A DNA stretch of 64,000 bases, from contig WHVD01000002.1 of the NCBI GenBank assembly GCA_015178975.1, positions 1,302,001 through 1,366,000 on the forward strand, written 5' to 3'. Position numbers and translations under genes: made by a program. Source of the stretch: Hysterangium stoloniferum (Eukaryota; Basidiomycota; Agaricomycetes; Hysterangiales; Hysterangiaceae). The notes below the pieces were generated by a model. The model had not been told where the DNA came from, searched no databases, and saw only the letters and a list, made by a program, of their open reading frames with translations. Below are positions 11,220 through 22,583 of the stretch, one piece after another; position 1 is the stretch's first letter; the number at the start of each line of letters is the position of its first letter.

Positions 11220-11393
11220 ATGTGCTCTGTAGTATCAATCCATTCCTGCTCCCAATTGGCATTCTTGAAGCATTGTAGGTTGTGTTGTGGATGCAGCACT
11301 AGGAATACAAATAATAAACTAGCATTACATTCTAATAATAAGATGAGAGGACATACCCATGGCAATTTGGTAGACTTCTGACCAGTCTGTCAA

Positions 11394-11750
11394 GGAGGAT
11401 AGTCACAATTTATTGAATATACAAAATTTATGGAAAAGTCCTCATATTTTTAAGTGAGACTATTTCCTCTGGCTATGACTACATGTTTTAGGGATTTATA
11501 TCTCATTACCCCAAAATTTCATCTTTTAAGACTTGTATTCTCTTCTAAAATATGTACAAATGTCATGGTTATACAAGACTATCTGGGTTGTTACCTAATC
11601 TTTGGGATAAAATGCATTCTCTAGTATCTCTGTGACTTTCAAAATATGCACAAATGTCATAGTTAAACAAGATTATCTGGGTTATGACTTAATCTTTGGG
11701 ATGTGATGTATTCTCTAGTATCTCTGTGACTTTTAAAATAGTATTTTGGC
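11394..11750 (+). repeat. Partial TIR element (same family as 12140-12764)
   Basis: Begins GGAGGATAGTCACAATTT and follows the 17345-17900 element for about 350 bp including the two CTGGGTTATGACTTAATC-type segments, then stops without the second terminus. A truncated copy. Confidence 0.75.
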
Positions 11751-12000
11751 CTCCCAGTTAACTTAGCTAAGCATCGAACTTTAGTCTATTTACATATATG
11801 TAGTACTACGTACTTATTTCAAAATGCTGGAGTAACCTAACAGTTCATATGAGGGTATACCACATAAGTTGAAGCCAAGCTCCACTTATCTTGTAGAACC
11901 AGACCTCCTAGTTAAGTATGTTCTAGCCCTATGGACCCCCAGCATACTGTCCTCCCCTGGCCTTAGACTTAGACCTTAACATTATACCACTACCTACTGT
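11751..12000 (+). repeat. LTR remnant, family 3, with hairpin motif
   Basis: Matches 41330-41700 and 32280-32580 in order (CCTCCCAGTTAAC..., then the motif at 11851-11882 in minus sense, then AAGCTCCACTT and AGACCTCC). Ends are not readable. 12001-12139 holds nothing I recognise. Confidence 0.6.
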
Positions 12001-12139
12001 ACAACCTCAATTATACCTGACACTTGAATAACTGCTATGATACCAGCATGTCTACTCCAATGACAAGGAAAAAACCCAATAGCTATATAGAAATATAAAC
12101 ATAGTTACAGAAAATATGATAATGATTACTATTCACTAT

Positions 12140-12764
12140 GAAGGATAACCAAAAACCTTTAATTATTTATTCAAATAAGTATATATACTTATATTGTTTG
12201 ACATAAAAATAATATTTCATCAGATCCAGTCCATCAGGCAATACTCTAAAGAATAGGGAAATATTAACATTTATCCTGTATGTGACAAAGGTTAGTCAAA
12301 CAATCATCTGTAGACTATTCTTTTGGAATAAATTCCACAATGTGAATTGGTAGGTCCTATAGTTCTAATTAACTTTTTTAAACTGAATAAATTTATATTA
12401 TATTATATTAACTATATTTGAAAGTTGACATATATACAAGAGAATACATCTTATCCCAAAGATTAAGTCATAACTCAAATAATCTTGTTTAACCATGATG
12501 TTTGTGCATATTTTAAAAGTCACACAGATACTAGAGAATACATCCTATCCCAAAAATTAGGTTATAACCCAAATGATCTTGTTTAATCATGACATTTGTG
12601 TATATTTTAAAATAGCATACAAATATTAAAGATAAAAGTTGGGGGTAATGAAATATAAACTCATAGATTGTGTAGTCATAGCCAGAAGGAATAGTCTCAT
12701 TTAATTAAAAGTGTGAGGGTTTTTCAGTAAAATTTGGATATTGAAGAAATTGTGACTATCCTCC
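12140..12764 (-). mobile_element. Non-autonomous TIR element with 3-bp duplication TAT
   Basis: A 625-bp element with short inverted ends (GAAGGATAACC at 12140; matching ACTATCCTCC at 12764) flanked by TAT at 12137-12139 and 12765-12767. A second complete copy at 17345-17900, in the opposite orientation, has the same ends and also TAT on both sides. No coding capacity. Three-base duplications and G-rich ends recall PIF/Harbinger MITEs, but superfamily is an inference. Confidence 0.8.
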
Positions 12765-13863
12765 TATGAAGAAAAATTGAGCCAATGAACAACTAAGAGT
12801 ACTAGAGGAAGTAGATTGTGTATCTGCATGTGTGATAGGACGCCGCTATCAATCAGCGGCGCGGCAACCCCAATTGTTTGATTCAAACAGTCAAGGAATG
12901 TGGCGTTAAGATTGGCAGGAAGGGGCGTGTCAGCAACGTTGTCGTCTGATGAGAATACTGATGTGTCGTTATATCCGTCCAACGTAAGTGCGATGCTGCT
13001 TCCACGATAATATTGAACAACCTGCTCAGGTTTGGGTTGATCAGGGTCGGAGTCATTAAACGGTACGGCTGTTATGGAAGTCGTTCTGAGAGAACAGTTG
13101 CCGGTAACGGAGGGAATGAGAGCTTGGACAGTGGCATTATCGGCTAGGACATGATATGTATCAATACCATCGGGCGATTGAAACGGCGCGTCGAAAAGTG
13201 GTCCGCCAGGACGCGATGAATTATCTGGTGTGCCATACTGATACCACAAGTGAAAAATGGTAAATGAAGAGTTTACGGATGATTCAAAAACACATACCTC
13301 AGACGTGTTGAGACCATGTGATACAGCTGCTCCTGTAGCGTTGCCAAAAGTAATTGGCCAAAAGTAAAACGGGAAGCCATGATCAAGGACGCTCGCGTTT
13401 GCGAGGCCAGGGTAGCCGCTGCCATATTGACTACAAAATGGTCAGCTCGATCCATAAAAAAATACCATTTGTGAACGGAAAACGAACATAGTACCAAATA
13501 TGCTAGATCTTGTTCCCCCTCCAATAGACTGGCCCGCAAATGGCAACCCAGCCCCAATAATCGATGTTTTTGAGGATCCGCCACCGTAGGGTACGGCAGA
13601 GGCATCTGACCCAGCAGGCGTATTGACAGAAACAGGAGCTCTGCCTGGAGTGGAACCTGAGCCTTTCGAACCACTTCCACTGCTCTCTCCTTCACCACTG
13701 GATCCCCCACCACCACTGGATTCCCCCTCGCCTTCTCCTTCGCCTAAAGATTTCGTTGCAAGGTTTATAGTGAACTTCAATTCTGTAACCATGATATTGA
13801 CTTACCGCGTTTCCTTCTACCGAAACGTTGTGTAGATCTACTTGAAATGAAAGGTATGAGCAT
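12764..13863 (-). CDS. Secreted or GPI-anchored Gly/Ser-rich protein, 306 aa
   Basis: Four exons join in phase: 13863-13806, 13743-13488, 13430-13298 and 13237-12764 (58+256+133+474 = 921 nt). Introns are 62, 57 and 60 nt with GTAAGT, GTTCGT and GTATGT donors; intron 2 has a GCTGAC branch site. After a basic N-terminus and a Gly/Ser/Glu-rich stretch comes the block IQYGSGYPGLANAS and GFPFYFWPITFG, then SSRPGGPLFDAPF, which I recognise as a conserved Agaricomycete family of unknown function. Many N-glycosylation sites and a hydrophobic C-terminus (LLPLVLLVV) suggest the cell surface. The TAG stop at 12766-12764 lies across the target duplication and first base of the TIR element, so the native C-terminus may have been longer. 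The exact start is inferred from phase. Confidence 0.8.
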
Positions 13864-14261
13864 CTTGTTGAAGTTATTTGCGCAGTTCTAAATATGACCT
13901 AAGTAGCAGTGAGTGAACTACTACTGTAAGTGAGAAAGATATGCATACCTCTCACGAGTGATAAATATAGCTTACCAAAGGTGGTTTATGTGACGCTTAT
14001 CTTCAACGAGAAGTTAAGTTCAAGCTTGGGACTTCCTGCTCTTGATTAAATACCATAGCGCTTCAGCGCTTATCCGCAGGCTATGGCAACGGGTAACACA
14101 GATTCGCTAACCAGATTCATCAGGAATTTTCTATTAGTTGCAAATACTCTCTATTTTTGTGACAGGATCATAAGCCGCCACGCACAGCGGTGCAGAAAGC
14201 GTTGCTTGACCGGAGTCTCAATACCTCCTGTATTTCATCATACGATGCCTCTAGCTATGTA
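13864..14261. other. Upstream region of the 306-aa gene, no gene seen
   Basis: Contains no supported reading frame. A promoter for the minus-strand gene would lie here, but I see no clear TATA or CCAAT signal to place. Confidence 0.5.
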
Positions 14262-14995
14262 ATCCCGTCGTGAATTGGGATCACTGGCGGTCACATGAGT
14301 TGACAGGACTACAGTGTATTGTCCAGAACAGAACAGGATACAGGCATATAACAAATATACTATGACATGTTCTTGTTAAGCTATTGTGACTATAATCAGG
14401 AAGTAATAACATACCTCAGTCGACACGTAAGGGTGATTTGACTGCGGTATGGGTGTGTAACTGTCATAGTTAAATACTCTTTGGTTAATGTGCGGCTGAG
14501 ATGGTAATACGTGTGTTCTAAGGTATGGTATGGCTGGGTACTGTCATATAAGCTTGATACAGGATGGGATGGTGTTGTTTAGTGTCATTGTGTAAGTTTA
14601 ACTTAAGCTTGGGTGCAGGAGTCTATTTCAACAAGGCAAGTGCAGCGTACGGCAAGGAAAGAGAAGGAAAACTACCTAGGCTTTATATGCTGTGATCACA
14701 TTGTTGACTTTTCTGGGATTTGGGTTAGTGAGGGATCACAAGCATTAGGGCTCGGGTCGCTGCGGTTGGGAATTCACCACATAATTTGGGTTATATAAGG
14801 GCTATTTGTATTTGTTTAGTCCTTATCCGTTTACAACGAGTACTGCCACCTCACTCAGACAAACGGAAAGTTATATGGTCTAGGAACAGCACCACAAAAA
14901 CTTAACACACATGGTAGAACAAAAGGAGTGGACAAAGGAGTGGAATAAAGGAGTGGAACAAAGGGACAATGAGTAAGACTGGGGTGCCAGGCTTA
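14262..14995 (+). repeat. Fragments of a dispersed repeat also at 49080-50046
   Basis: Three blocks (14262-14345, 14630-14690, 14905-14990) match consecutive parts of 49080-49255 and 50000-50046 (GATCACTGGCGGT..., GGAAAACTACCTAGGCT, GTAAGACTGGGGTGCCAGGC). In this copy the blocks are separated by insertions; around 14910-14970 the unit AAAGGAGTGGA is repeated three times. Family unknown. Confidence 0.65.
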
Positions 14996-15258
14996 CAAGC
15001 TAGCTGGTATATTAGTTCTGTGCGACTGAACCAGCTCAGCTATCTCGCCTGCGTGAGCGCGTGTGCAAATCTCACATAATCTAATCACCTGTCCTAATAA
15101 AAGACAGAAAAAATATACAAAGCCTAAGTGAGGCAAAAAAAAAGTTTCAAAAATAAACTATCCAAAATGAGAACAACCCAACACCACTTCCATATATGGA
15201 AATTCGATGCTAAATCATGATAAAAAAGTTTAAAGATTAGGGCAATTCTAGAATGCTC

Positions 15259-15468
15259 CTAGATTTTTTTTCCTTCTTCACTCCATAGTCCAAATGAAAC
15301 TGAAGATACCAGCAAACCCAGGGGATAGACTTCATTACTTGGGAAGTAACTTACTGCTCCAGTCTCACAGCATTCGTTCACCCATTCCATTAGGTCATTA
15401 TCTGCCTTCCAGTTATTATTGAACAAATCCCTCCTATCTGCCATACCGCAATCATATATCTCCTCCAA
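15259..15468 (-). other. Unidentified 69-codon open frame
   Basis: Encodes an acidic peptide (MEEIYDCGMADRRDLF..., ending FGLWSEEGKKI). It reads like protein rather than random sequence and may be the last exon of a lost gene. No family recognised and no neighbouring exon found. Confidence 0.25.
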
Positions 15469-15734
15469 AAATACCTTGCGTGTACATCTGGGTCATTCTA
15501 TAGTTTATCTCTTTGTTTTGCCACAGCCTCACGGTGTCGTCTACCTTCCAAGTGAGCCTGCATGTTTGCCTTGCCAGCATCACCATAATCGACCACAATC
15601 TCACATTTGCAGATGATTTTTTATACATACTCTCAAAACTGTCCTACATGAAATAGCTGACTTCTGTCTCAGTAGCGATCGAGTACCCGTAGAATCTATA
15701 TCATATATCATGACGATGATAGCTATATTTAATT

Positions 15735-15885
15735 AAAACAAGATACAAGAATACTGTCTTGAAGTGGGCACTAATAGCATTGTACTGTGTCAAATCCTAT
15801 TGTAATCCTTCCAAATGTAAATGCAAAGGCTTAAGTAATGGCACATTTGGCAGACACTCAAGTGATCTGCCTATATGTACAGTAT
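15735..15885 (-). pseudogene. Fragment of the NLR gene's lipase-like exon
   Basis: About 145 bp match 46018-46140 (ACTGTCTTGAAG, GGGCACTAATAG, AAAGGCTTAAGTAA in the same order and orientation). This is the part of the NLR-type gene just before its NACHT module. Here the CpG sites are lost and the reading frame has a stop. It is a decayed second copy, separated from the other by 30 kb. Confidence 0.75.
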
Positions 15886-16769
15886 ATATAGACCTTGAGA
15901 TCCAGTAGCTATAGGTCCTCTCTGGCTCTTTTTCATCCAGACTATACCATACATACAAATACAGCCAAATAGATATTGTGTTTCTAATTCTAACACAATC
16001 AATGGTGCTTGATCAAAGGAGTGGATTTGGCACAGTTTTCTGTATGATTTGTAATATCAGCCACAATGTAGCAGATGCCAAATGCATTTTTGGATACTTA
16101 GTTAATACAATTTATTTAAATAATGTCATGATGTTACTAAAGAATATTCCAAGTTATTTCCTGCCCAATCTCCCCATTCAATGGGTCATCTCTCAAAGAA
16201 GGGGGCTGGTTTATTACAGGAAAAAAAGGCCCATGGAATCTCACTTGAAATCCACAAGTATGGTAGTGAATATAACTATAGCAATAGCAGCCCTACTGCT
16301 GGGAGCAAAGTGGTGGGGGATATGGAGGATATATCAGATCCATAGAATGATGATGGCTCCAAATAAGAAACTCAGAGGGCCATACAAAAAAACAAGCTAC
16401 ATCTGATATTTGAAAGTTTTTTTCAAAGGTATGTATAAAGTATGAAATTTATCCAATAATCACAAAACTCATTATTGTAAGGGGACCCCTAATTACAGAC
16501 TCCTCTAAGACTTTATTCCCAGTGATAGCTTGTTATAGGCCAGACAGTCTACCACCATCCCCATATCTCCCTGCTCCATTCCAGTCACCAGTTATTTGTC
16601 CTAACAGCTCAGCAATGAACCAGTGGACTCAGAAGCTAAGGTGGTGTGGCCCAGTGCCTGGGGGAACTCCCTGAAACCCCCTTACCCCCTGGTGTTAAGA
16701 TCTAAGCCAGGAAGAGGGGGAATGCTCTAAGTCAGAGGGCTGATGATGAGAAATGAGTTAATTGGGGGG
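15886..16769. other. No gene supported
   Basis: A 142-codon open frame at 15978-16406 has no recognisable domain and low-complexity composition, so I do not call it. The remainder is AT-rich repeat-like DNA. Confidence 0.5.
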
Positions 16770-17208
16770 CTGATGATAGAGATCGTGCTAGTTGGGAGGT
16801 CCAACTCTATAACTGTAGTGGAGCTTGACTTCAACTTATGTGCTGTGCCCTCACATGAACTGTCAGAGTGCTCCAGTATTTCAAACAGAGCAGAGAGTAT
16901 GGTATGAGTAAGAGTCAACACTTAACTTAATTGATTGGAGGGCTGAATCACTAAGAGTTGAGAGGTAGAGGGTCACAGCTTGCTGAAGATCACTCTTTAA
17001 GAATATAGTGATGAGGAGGGGAAGGTGAAAAAACTAAGAGAGGCTAATCTAAGTCAATATTCAAACTGAAGAACTATAGTGTACATGGAAAGAGGTTTAT
17101 ACTACATTGAGATGGGTGATCGGAAGGCCTATCAGAGAAGCAAAGTATAGGATGGACCAAAGAGAAATAATGATGAGGTGGGGAACAATGGAAACTAATG
17201 TATAGTAC
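16770..17208 (-). repeat. LTR remnant, family 3, inverted, with hairpin motif
   Basis: Aligns with the reverse complement of 41330-41700 over GTTGGGAGGTCCAA, the motif (16821-16852) and ATTGGAGGGCTGAA. The family 2 solo LTR at 17209 interrupts it. Confidence 0.65.
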
Positions 17209-17344
17209 TGTTATGACTGGAAAACCTGCCAGACTCTGGGAACTACCCTATACACACCTGCACCCTTTATGCACCAGTTATCAGTTTACCGGAATACCCA
17301 CTGGAACCTGGATGTCAGACCTGTCCATGCCTGACCTTCGTTAT

Positions 17345-17900
17345 GGAGGATGGTCACACTTTATTGAATATACAAAATTTTACTGAATAATCCTCATATT
17401 TTCCAAGTGAGACTATTCCTTCTGGCCATGACAGCTTATTCTATGAGTTTATATTTAATTACCTGAAATTTCATCTTTAAAATATGTATGCCCTTTTAAA
17501 ATATGCACAAATAACATAGTTACACAAGATTATTTGGGTTAACCTAGGTTATTTGGGTTAACCTAGATTATTTGGGTTATGACTTAATCTTTGGGTTATG
17601 ATGTATTCTCTTGTATACAAGCAAACTTTCAAATATATTTCATATAATTTAGTTGGTTTAGAGAGTTAACCAGAACTATTTGGGGTACCAATCCCCATTG
17701 TGCAATTTATTCCAAAAGAATAATCTACAGATGATTGTTTGACTAAATTTTGTCAGATATAGGATAAATATTAATATTTTTGCATTCTTCAGAGTGATAC
17801 CTAATCAACTGAATTTGATTAAATATTAATTTTACAACAAACAATATAAATATATACACTTTAGTGGATAAATAACTTTTAAAGTTTTGGGTTATCCTCC
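17345..17900 (+). mobile_element. TIR element nested in the solo LTR, TSD TAT
   Basis: 556 bp, begins GGAGGATGGTCACA, ends GGGTTATCCTCC, flanked by TAT at 17342-17344 and 17901-17903. Removing it and one TAT restores the alignment to the 54607-55423 LTR, which proves it is a later insertion. Near 17525-17580 the unit TTATTTGGGTTAACCTAG is repeated three times. Confidence 0.9.
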
Positions 17901-18342
17901 TATCTCATGTACCAGTCACCAGAATACCCGTCCAGACCCTGCACACATCATCCCTGTCTATCCCCAACCCTGTCCCATGCATCAGTCACTGGATCCCACT
18001 CAGAAAACCCGTCAGCTCTCTAACTGAGCCCCATTCCTGTTATGGTCAAATGACCTGTCACATTTCGGACTTTGCTCCGTTCCATTCCTAACACCAAATT
18101 TGGTGTTTACTTATCTCATTTCATGATTACTAGTTTGGATTCATTATTACTGGATTCAGTATGACATACATTCCACAGTCTATATAGTCTGGCAGATGTT
18201 GTACATACAATCCAGTCAGAAAATCAGCTTAGATTCCCCCCAGTAATCTTAGTACATTTTCTGCTCTATTCCTCTTTGAAACACGCTGCTAATTTCCTCA
18301 TCAGAGCCCACGGGCTCTGACCTATCTATCACTTGACCTCCG

Positions 18343-18470
18343 ACCCATCACCACCCGATCCATCACCACCCGACCCATCACCACCCGACCCATCACCACC
18401 CGACCCATCACCACCCGACCCATCACCACCCGATCCATCACCACCCGACCCATCACCACCCGACCCCTCG
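18343..18470 (-). repeat. 15-bp minisatellite inside an LTR
   Basis: About eight copies of CCATCACCACCCGAC. The corresponding region of the other family 2 LTRs has only scattered GGTCG-type units, so the array expanded in this copy. On the minus strand it reads as GGDGS repeats, which is coincidental. Confidence 0.9.
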
Positions 18471-18671
18471 ACCTCTGTGGGCTTCCCACAGTCGACCCTC
18501 TGACCTCTCAACCCACCAACTACTCCCAGACTCCCCAGGATTCCCATCCACCTGTTTGAAATTGGATGCCACAATCTCACGAGGGCACAGCCTATAAGCT
18601 GAAGCCAAGACCAGCTTTCCTGCAGGTTTCTCTGGAAACCCTCATATAAGCTCTGCACACACTCCTTAACA

Positions 18672-19760
18672 AGTACTAAGAAACAATATTAGGTGGCAAT
18701 AGAGAGTATACATGGAGAGTTGAGTTACATGAGGAGCAGATCTCCTCATTTATTGTTTAGCTCCAGAATTTGAGTGTGGTTGCTACTGCCCTTATGCAGT
18801 GAGTGTGTCACTTACCATTGAGGATATTTCTGTGGGACTGGTGGAAGAAGAAAGTCATCTGAAAGGTAGAAAGATGCTGAGAGTCAAATTGCACTGAAAA
18901 CAAAAATAGACCCATGAAATGAGAAACAGCTGATAAATTGCTATAGATGCAATAATGAAGATCACATTGCATGTTTTTGTCCCACACTGAAGCCAGTCGA
19001 TGCTTCATCAAGTGGTAAATCCAGAGGCTCTCACTGCTAGAACAGTGGAGAGCATTTTATATTGCACATCTGATTTTGTTGTATGGACTAGGAGTTGTGA
19101 GCAGGGCTCTGAGGTCTGCCATTTGTGGTCTGGGAGGTTGGGGGATTGCACTCTAGGAGCAAGGGATGTTATGAGGTTCAATTTGATGCCAATTTGTATT
19201 ATGGATTTTATGTCTAGTGGGCACAATGGATATATGTTTTATTTTTCAGATGGGTTTTGTGTCAAGTGGGCACATTTCTTTTGTGTTAAAAGTACTGATT
19301 TTTCATTTGGTGAGCATGGATCTGTCATATCACCTCAACAATGTGCAAAGTGGGCATGTTGTAATTTATGTTAGAATACAGTATATTCCAAGAAATAATC
19401 TCACTTTCTTTAGTTTCAATATTTCCCAACTAAGTAGAAAATTTAATGTTACTGTATAGTTTCTTAGTAACCTAAAATACATTCTTTGTTTGCATCTACC
19501 ATATTTAACAGGTTATGGGCCCCACAGAATATTCGCATATTGCTTGAATTCATTGATGTGCAACATTTGTTTCCTTTAAGTCATTACTTGTCATAATTTC
19601 TTTTAGGCAGCTGTATTAAAGGGCTTAGAAGTTGCAGTACATGCATGGGAAGGGCTCCAGGGTGGTATATTCAACCTGCAGGAAGGGATCTGCAACTATT
19701 TGTTTATTTCTTGGGTTCATTATTCATATTTCCACATCAACACTGCCCTACTTACACACA
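18672..19760. other. No gene supported
   Basis: AT-rich. Near 19210-19360 the phrase AAGTGGGCA or AGTGGGCA recurs three times about 50-90 bp apart. Probably the untranslated leader region of the Copia element that follows. Confidence 0.4.
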
Positions 19761-20527
19761 ATGGGAAAGGAGAATCATTTTCAAAAACTAAGGGAGGATA
19801 ACTATAGTACATGGTGCATCTATGTACATGAAAGCATATCTCACTTGCAAAGATGTGTGGAGTATTATTGACAGTTTGGAAATTAAACCACCTGGTTCAC
19901 CCTCCTTGAAACTGGTTCACATAATTATTAAGAAACAACAACTTTCACAATCTGAAATCATCCTCTGTGTCAAACCAGACCAAATTCCCCACCTTCATGA
20001 ACATGACCCTGTTACATATATCCTGGGAAAACCTACACCAAGTCCATATTGCCTGCAGATTTGCATCTCATCTTGCTCGTCATCATCCTTTTCTAACCAA
20101 GAAGAAAGATGACATGCAGAGTATGCAGCAATGGATTGCTGATATGAAGCATATTTCAAAATGCCTTAGCCACACAACCAGTCCTCCATCAACTGACTGC
20201 AATGATATTCTCTGCCACTGGTTTAAAAATTCCAAAGATGAAGACATGATCCTGGTACTTACCAATGACCTTGACGAATCATATGACAAGTTCATTGTCA
20301 GTTTGGATTCTATACTACCAGAATAACTCACCCTTGAGTATGTTATTAACTGCTTGCTGAATGAGGAGGCATGCCAACTTGCCTCTCATATTTTATTAAC
20401 TGCCAGTTATGATACCAGAATTCAGACCCTTTTTGCCACTTGTCACCATATATCTAAGAAACCACCAAATGTCACATGTTTCAACTGTGGTGGATGTGGT
20501 CATCATCAAAATGACTGTCTGATCTAA
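19761..20527 (+). pseudogene. Copia-type gag, frameshifted
   Basis: Starts MGKENHFQKLREDNYSTWCIYV, the N-terminal signature of Copia gag (UBN2 family). It continues through three frames with DDMQSMQQWIADMKHI, LTNDLDESYDKFIVSLDS and LTLEYVINCLLNEE, and ends with a zinc knuckle CFNCGGCGHHQNDC (CX2CX4HX4C) just before a TAA at 20525-20527. Frame changes near 19860, 19965 and an in-frame TAA at 20324-20326 break it. Copia gag packages element RNA. No protease, integrase or RT follows, so the rest was deleted. Confidence 0.85.
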
Positions 20528-21418
20528 TATTATGAAAGGTTCTGGGTAAACCACAGATGTGCCAAGGATGGGGAAACAGCTTATGTGCTATGCCCTTGTG
20601 GAAACTGTCAACATCCTAACTTTGGACAGACAATGAGGCAAGCAGAAAGAAATGCATGATATCATTATCCCCTTTGACAACCCCCACCCACACTACCAAG
20701 GCCAAGCCCAAACAATGTGCTTCCCAAAGGTATGGAAATTATTTTAAAGGAGAGGGACTTGTGGGATATACAAAGAGACATGAGCACTTTGTCTTCTGGG
20801 AAGCTTTATCACCATATTTTCTTGCTACAGTGTTTCACTCCAAGTGCAATGGCTCATTTTCACATGCAAAAAAACTCCTTCCCAAGTGCCTCAATACTTG
20901 TTCTGTCGCATAAATCTGCCACTTTTTCAAAAGTACTGGGGTTACATACATGATTGTTTACAGGCATTTAAATGTACTAGACAAGGGCTATCTGGGAAAC
21001 CAGCTGAGTTTGCAGTCAAAAAATATAAACCCCATCAGAGAATCCCACACTTAGAGACAGTTGAACAATGGGACTCCTCCATGTTTCTATTGCACCAAGC
21101 CACTCATAAACTTAAGAAAAACTATAATACAGTTGTGAAATAGTATTCCTGCAATTTACAACTCAAAATCATATTAAAATACATGATATTTACATATATG
21201 TTTCAATTTTGGCCAGTGAAATATTAAAAGTTTAATATTTTCCTTAAATTTTCACATCCTTGTGTTCTATACTAGAATTACATTTAATCATGCATTTTTT
21301 CTTAAATAATTTGAGAATTGTTATGAAATAAGAACTGTAAATTGCAGAAGCAAACTACAGAAAGTGCCTGGATGAGAAGTCATAATGTGTACCATATTTC
21401 CTACCAGGACTACTCTCA
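20528..21418. other. No gene supported; weak hairpin motif at 20574-20598
   Basis: Open frames of 78-99 codons at 20656-21143 have no recognised domain. A degraded version of the LTR hairpin motif (ACAGCTTATGTGCTATGCCC) suggests a buried LTR remnant. Confidence 0.4.
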
Positions 21419-21504
21419 ATGGCCTGATGGCTCAGGGGTTAAGAGCACTAGGCATGTAATCCAAACATAGTGCTTGCTGGTTCAAATCCAGCTCAGATAC
21501 TTTT
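21419..21504 (+). repeat. tRNA-like sequence, possible SINE head
   Basis: GATGGCTCAGGGGTTAAGAG fits a pol III A box and tRNA D arm (stem GCTC/GAGC). GCTGGTTCAAATCCAGC at 21475-21491 is a perfect T arm with B box GGTTCAAATCC. TTTT follows at 21501. The acceptor stem pairs only in part (GGCCTGA with TCAGATA) and the anticodon arm does not close properly, so this is not a working tRNA. A tRNA-derived SINE or pseudo-tRNA fits. Confidence 0.5.
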
Positions 21505-22583
21505 CACCCTAGTTAGGTAATTTAACACATATACCACAGCAGTCAATGCCAGAAGAGAATGTTGACCAGTTTGTTAGAAGGTCAAAGGTATTCATCACTT
21601 TCAAGCCTGATCAGCAACATCAAATCTGAGGTCTCATGTTATGAAGTGCTTTGGTGGTGATACTATTGCTTTCAACCAGACATCTTCTACGACCCCCAAT
21701 AAATTTATCTTCACAATATTTGCTTGTCTTGGTCACAAGGCTGTATCATTTTCACACTGTGCTCACACTTCCAATGAATGAAGGTCTGTGTTGCTCATCT
21801 CCCTTATTGATTGTTATAGCACTGATAATAGAGTTGTAGAGTGCACATTGCACATTGCTGGACTGAGAGTGATTAGTTGATGACTATCATCAAAGATTAA
21901 CAGTTCGAAATTCTTGTAAGTACTTCATTTCCAAGTCCAAGTCCATCTGCCATTGCAGGGGGTGTCAAGCTGGTGTTTAGAGGTACCAAGGAGCAAATTG
22001 ACACAATTTTGAAGATATGTATTCTCCAGACCATGTCTGATCCTTACATTAAATATATTTATTGAACTTGCTGAGATCAACCGTAAAAGCAGCCTGCAGG
22101 CCAAGTCCATATTGCTCCTTTTCGTTGAGCTAATTTTATTAGTACCAACGGCCCAACACCACTAGTATTTCGTGGTCCCATAGCAGTGGGTTACATGGTG
22201 TTGAAAACCAACCCAAATAATATAATAACTCAGTATCACATGCCAGGCTGTTGAGTTTGATGCCGCGATAGGTATTATATCAATTCAACGTCCCATATGG
22301 TTTCATGATCGTAGGGACTTATCATGCAGAATATGTCCCATCGGCTTTTGTATCTTCCTTTTTTGTTCCCTGTGCTTTCGCTAGTGAGTCGAAGGGAAAT
22401 CGACCTGCAATTAAACAAAAGCGTTCTCCCACTTAATGTATGGAATATATGTAGTACGATTTGTTTGAATCATAGCAATCAGGATCGTGCATGTGTTTAT
22501 TTAATTACGTTTAAAGGATATGATCATGGTTTGAGGAGGTCATCTTTCATCAACATTGTAGCCAATTAAAGTCTCTCAGCTCT
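21505..22583. other. No gene seen
   Basis: 3' flank of the sugar transporter and possible SINE tail. No supported reading frame. Confidence 0.5.

Larger units (their letters stand above)
17209..18671 (+). repeat. Solo LTR, family 2, with TSD AGTAC
   Basis: Starts TGTTATGACTGG and ends CCTTAACA, flanked by AGTAC at 17204-17208 and 18672-18676. Aligns inverted with 54607-55423. Without the nested TIR element (556 bp plus 3) it is about 904 bp. Hairpin motif at 18581-18610. It also holds an expanded 15-bp minisatellite. Confidence 0.92.

Noticed and set aside
13273..13716. 147-codon minus-strand frame overlapping the 306-aa gene
   Set aside because: It is an alternate frame across exons and introns of that gene; splicing explains the region better.
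15978..16406. 142-codon open frame on the plus strand
   Set aside because: No domain, odd composition, surrounded by repeat remnants; likely chance in AT-rich DNA.
18329..18658. Minus-strand Gly-Asp-Ser repeat protein
   Set aside because: Lies wholly inside a solo LTR minisatellite; no start context, introns or domain.
21419..21504. Functional tRNA gene
   Set aside because: Acceptor and anticodon stems do not pair properly, so I call it tRNA-like only.
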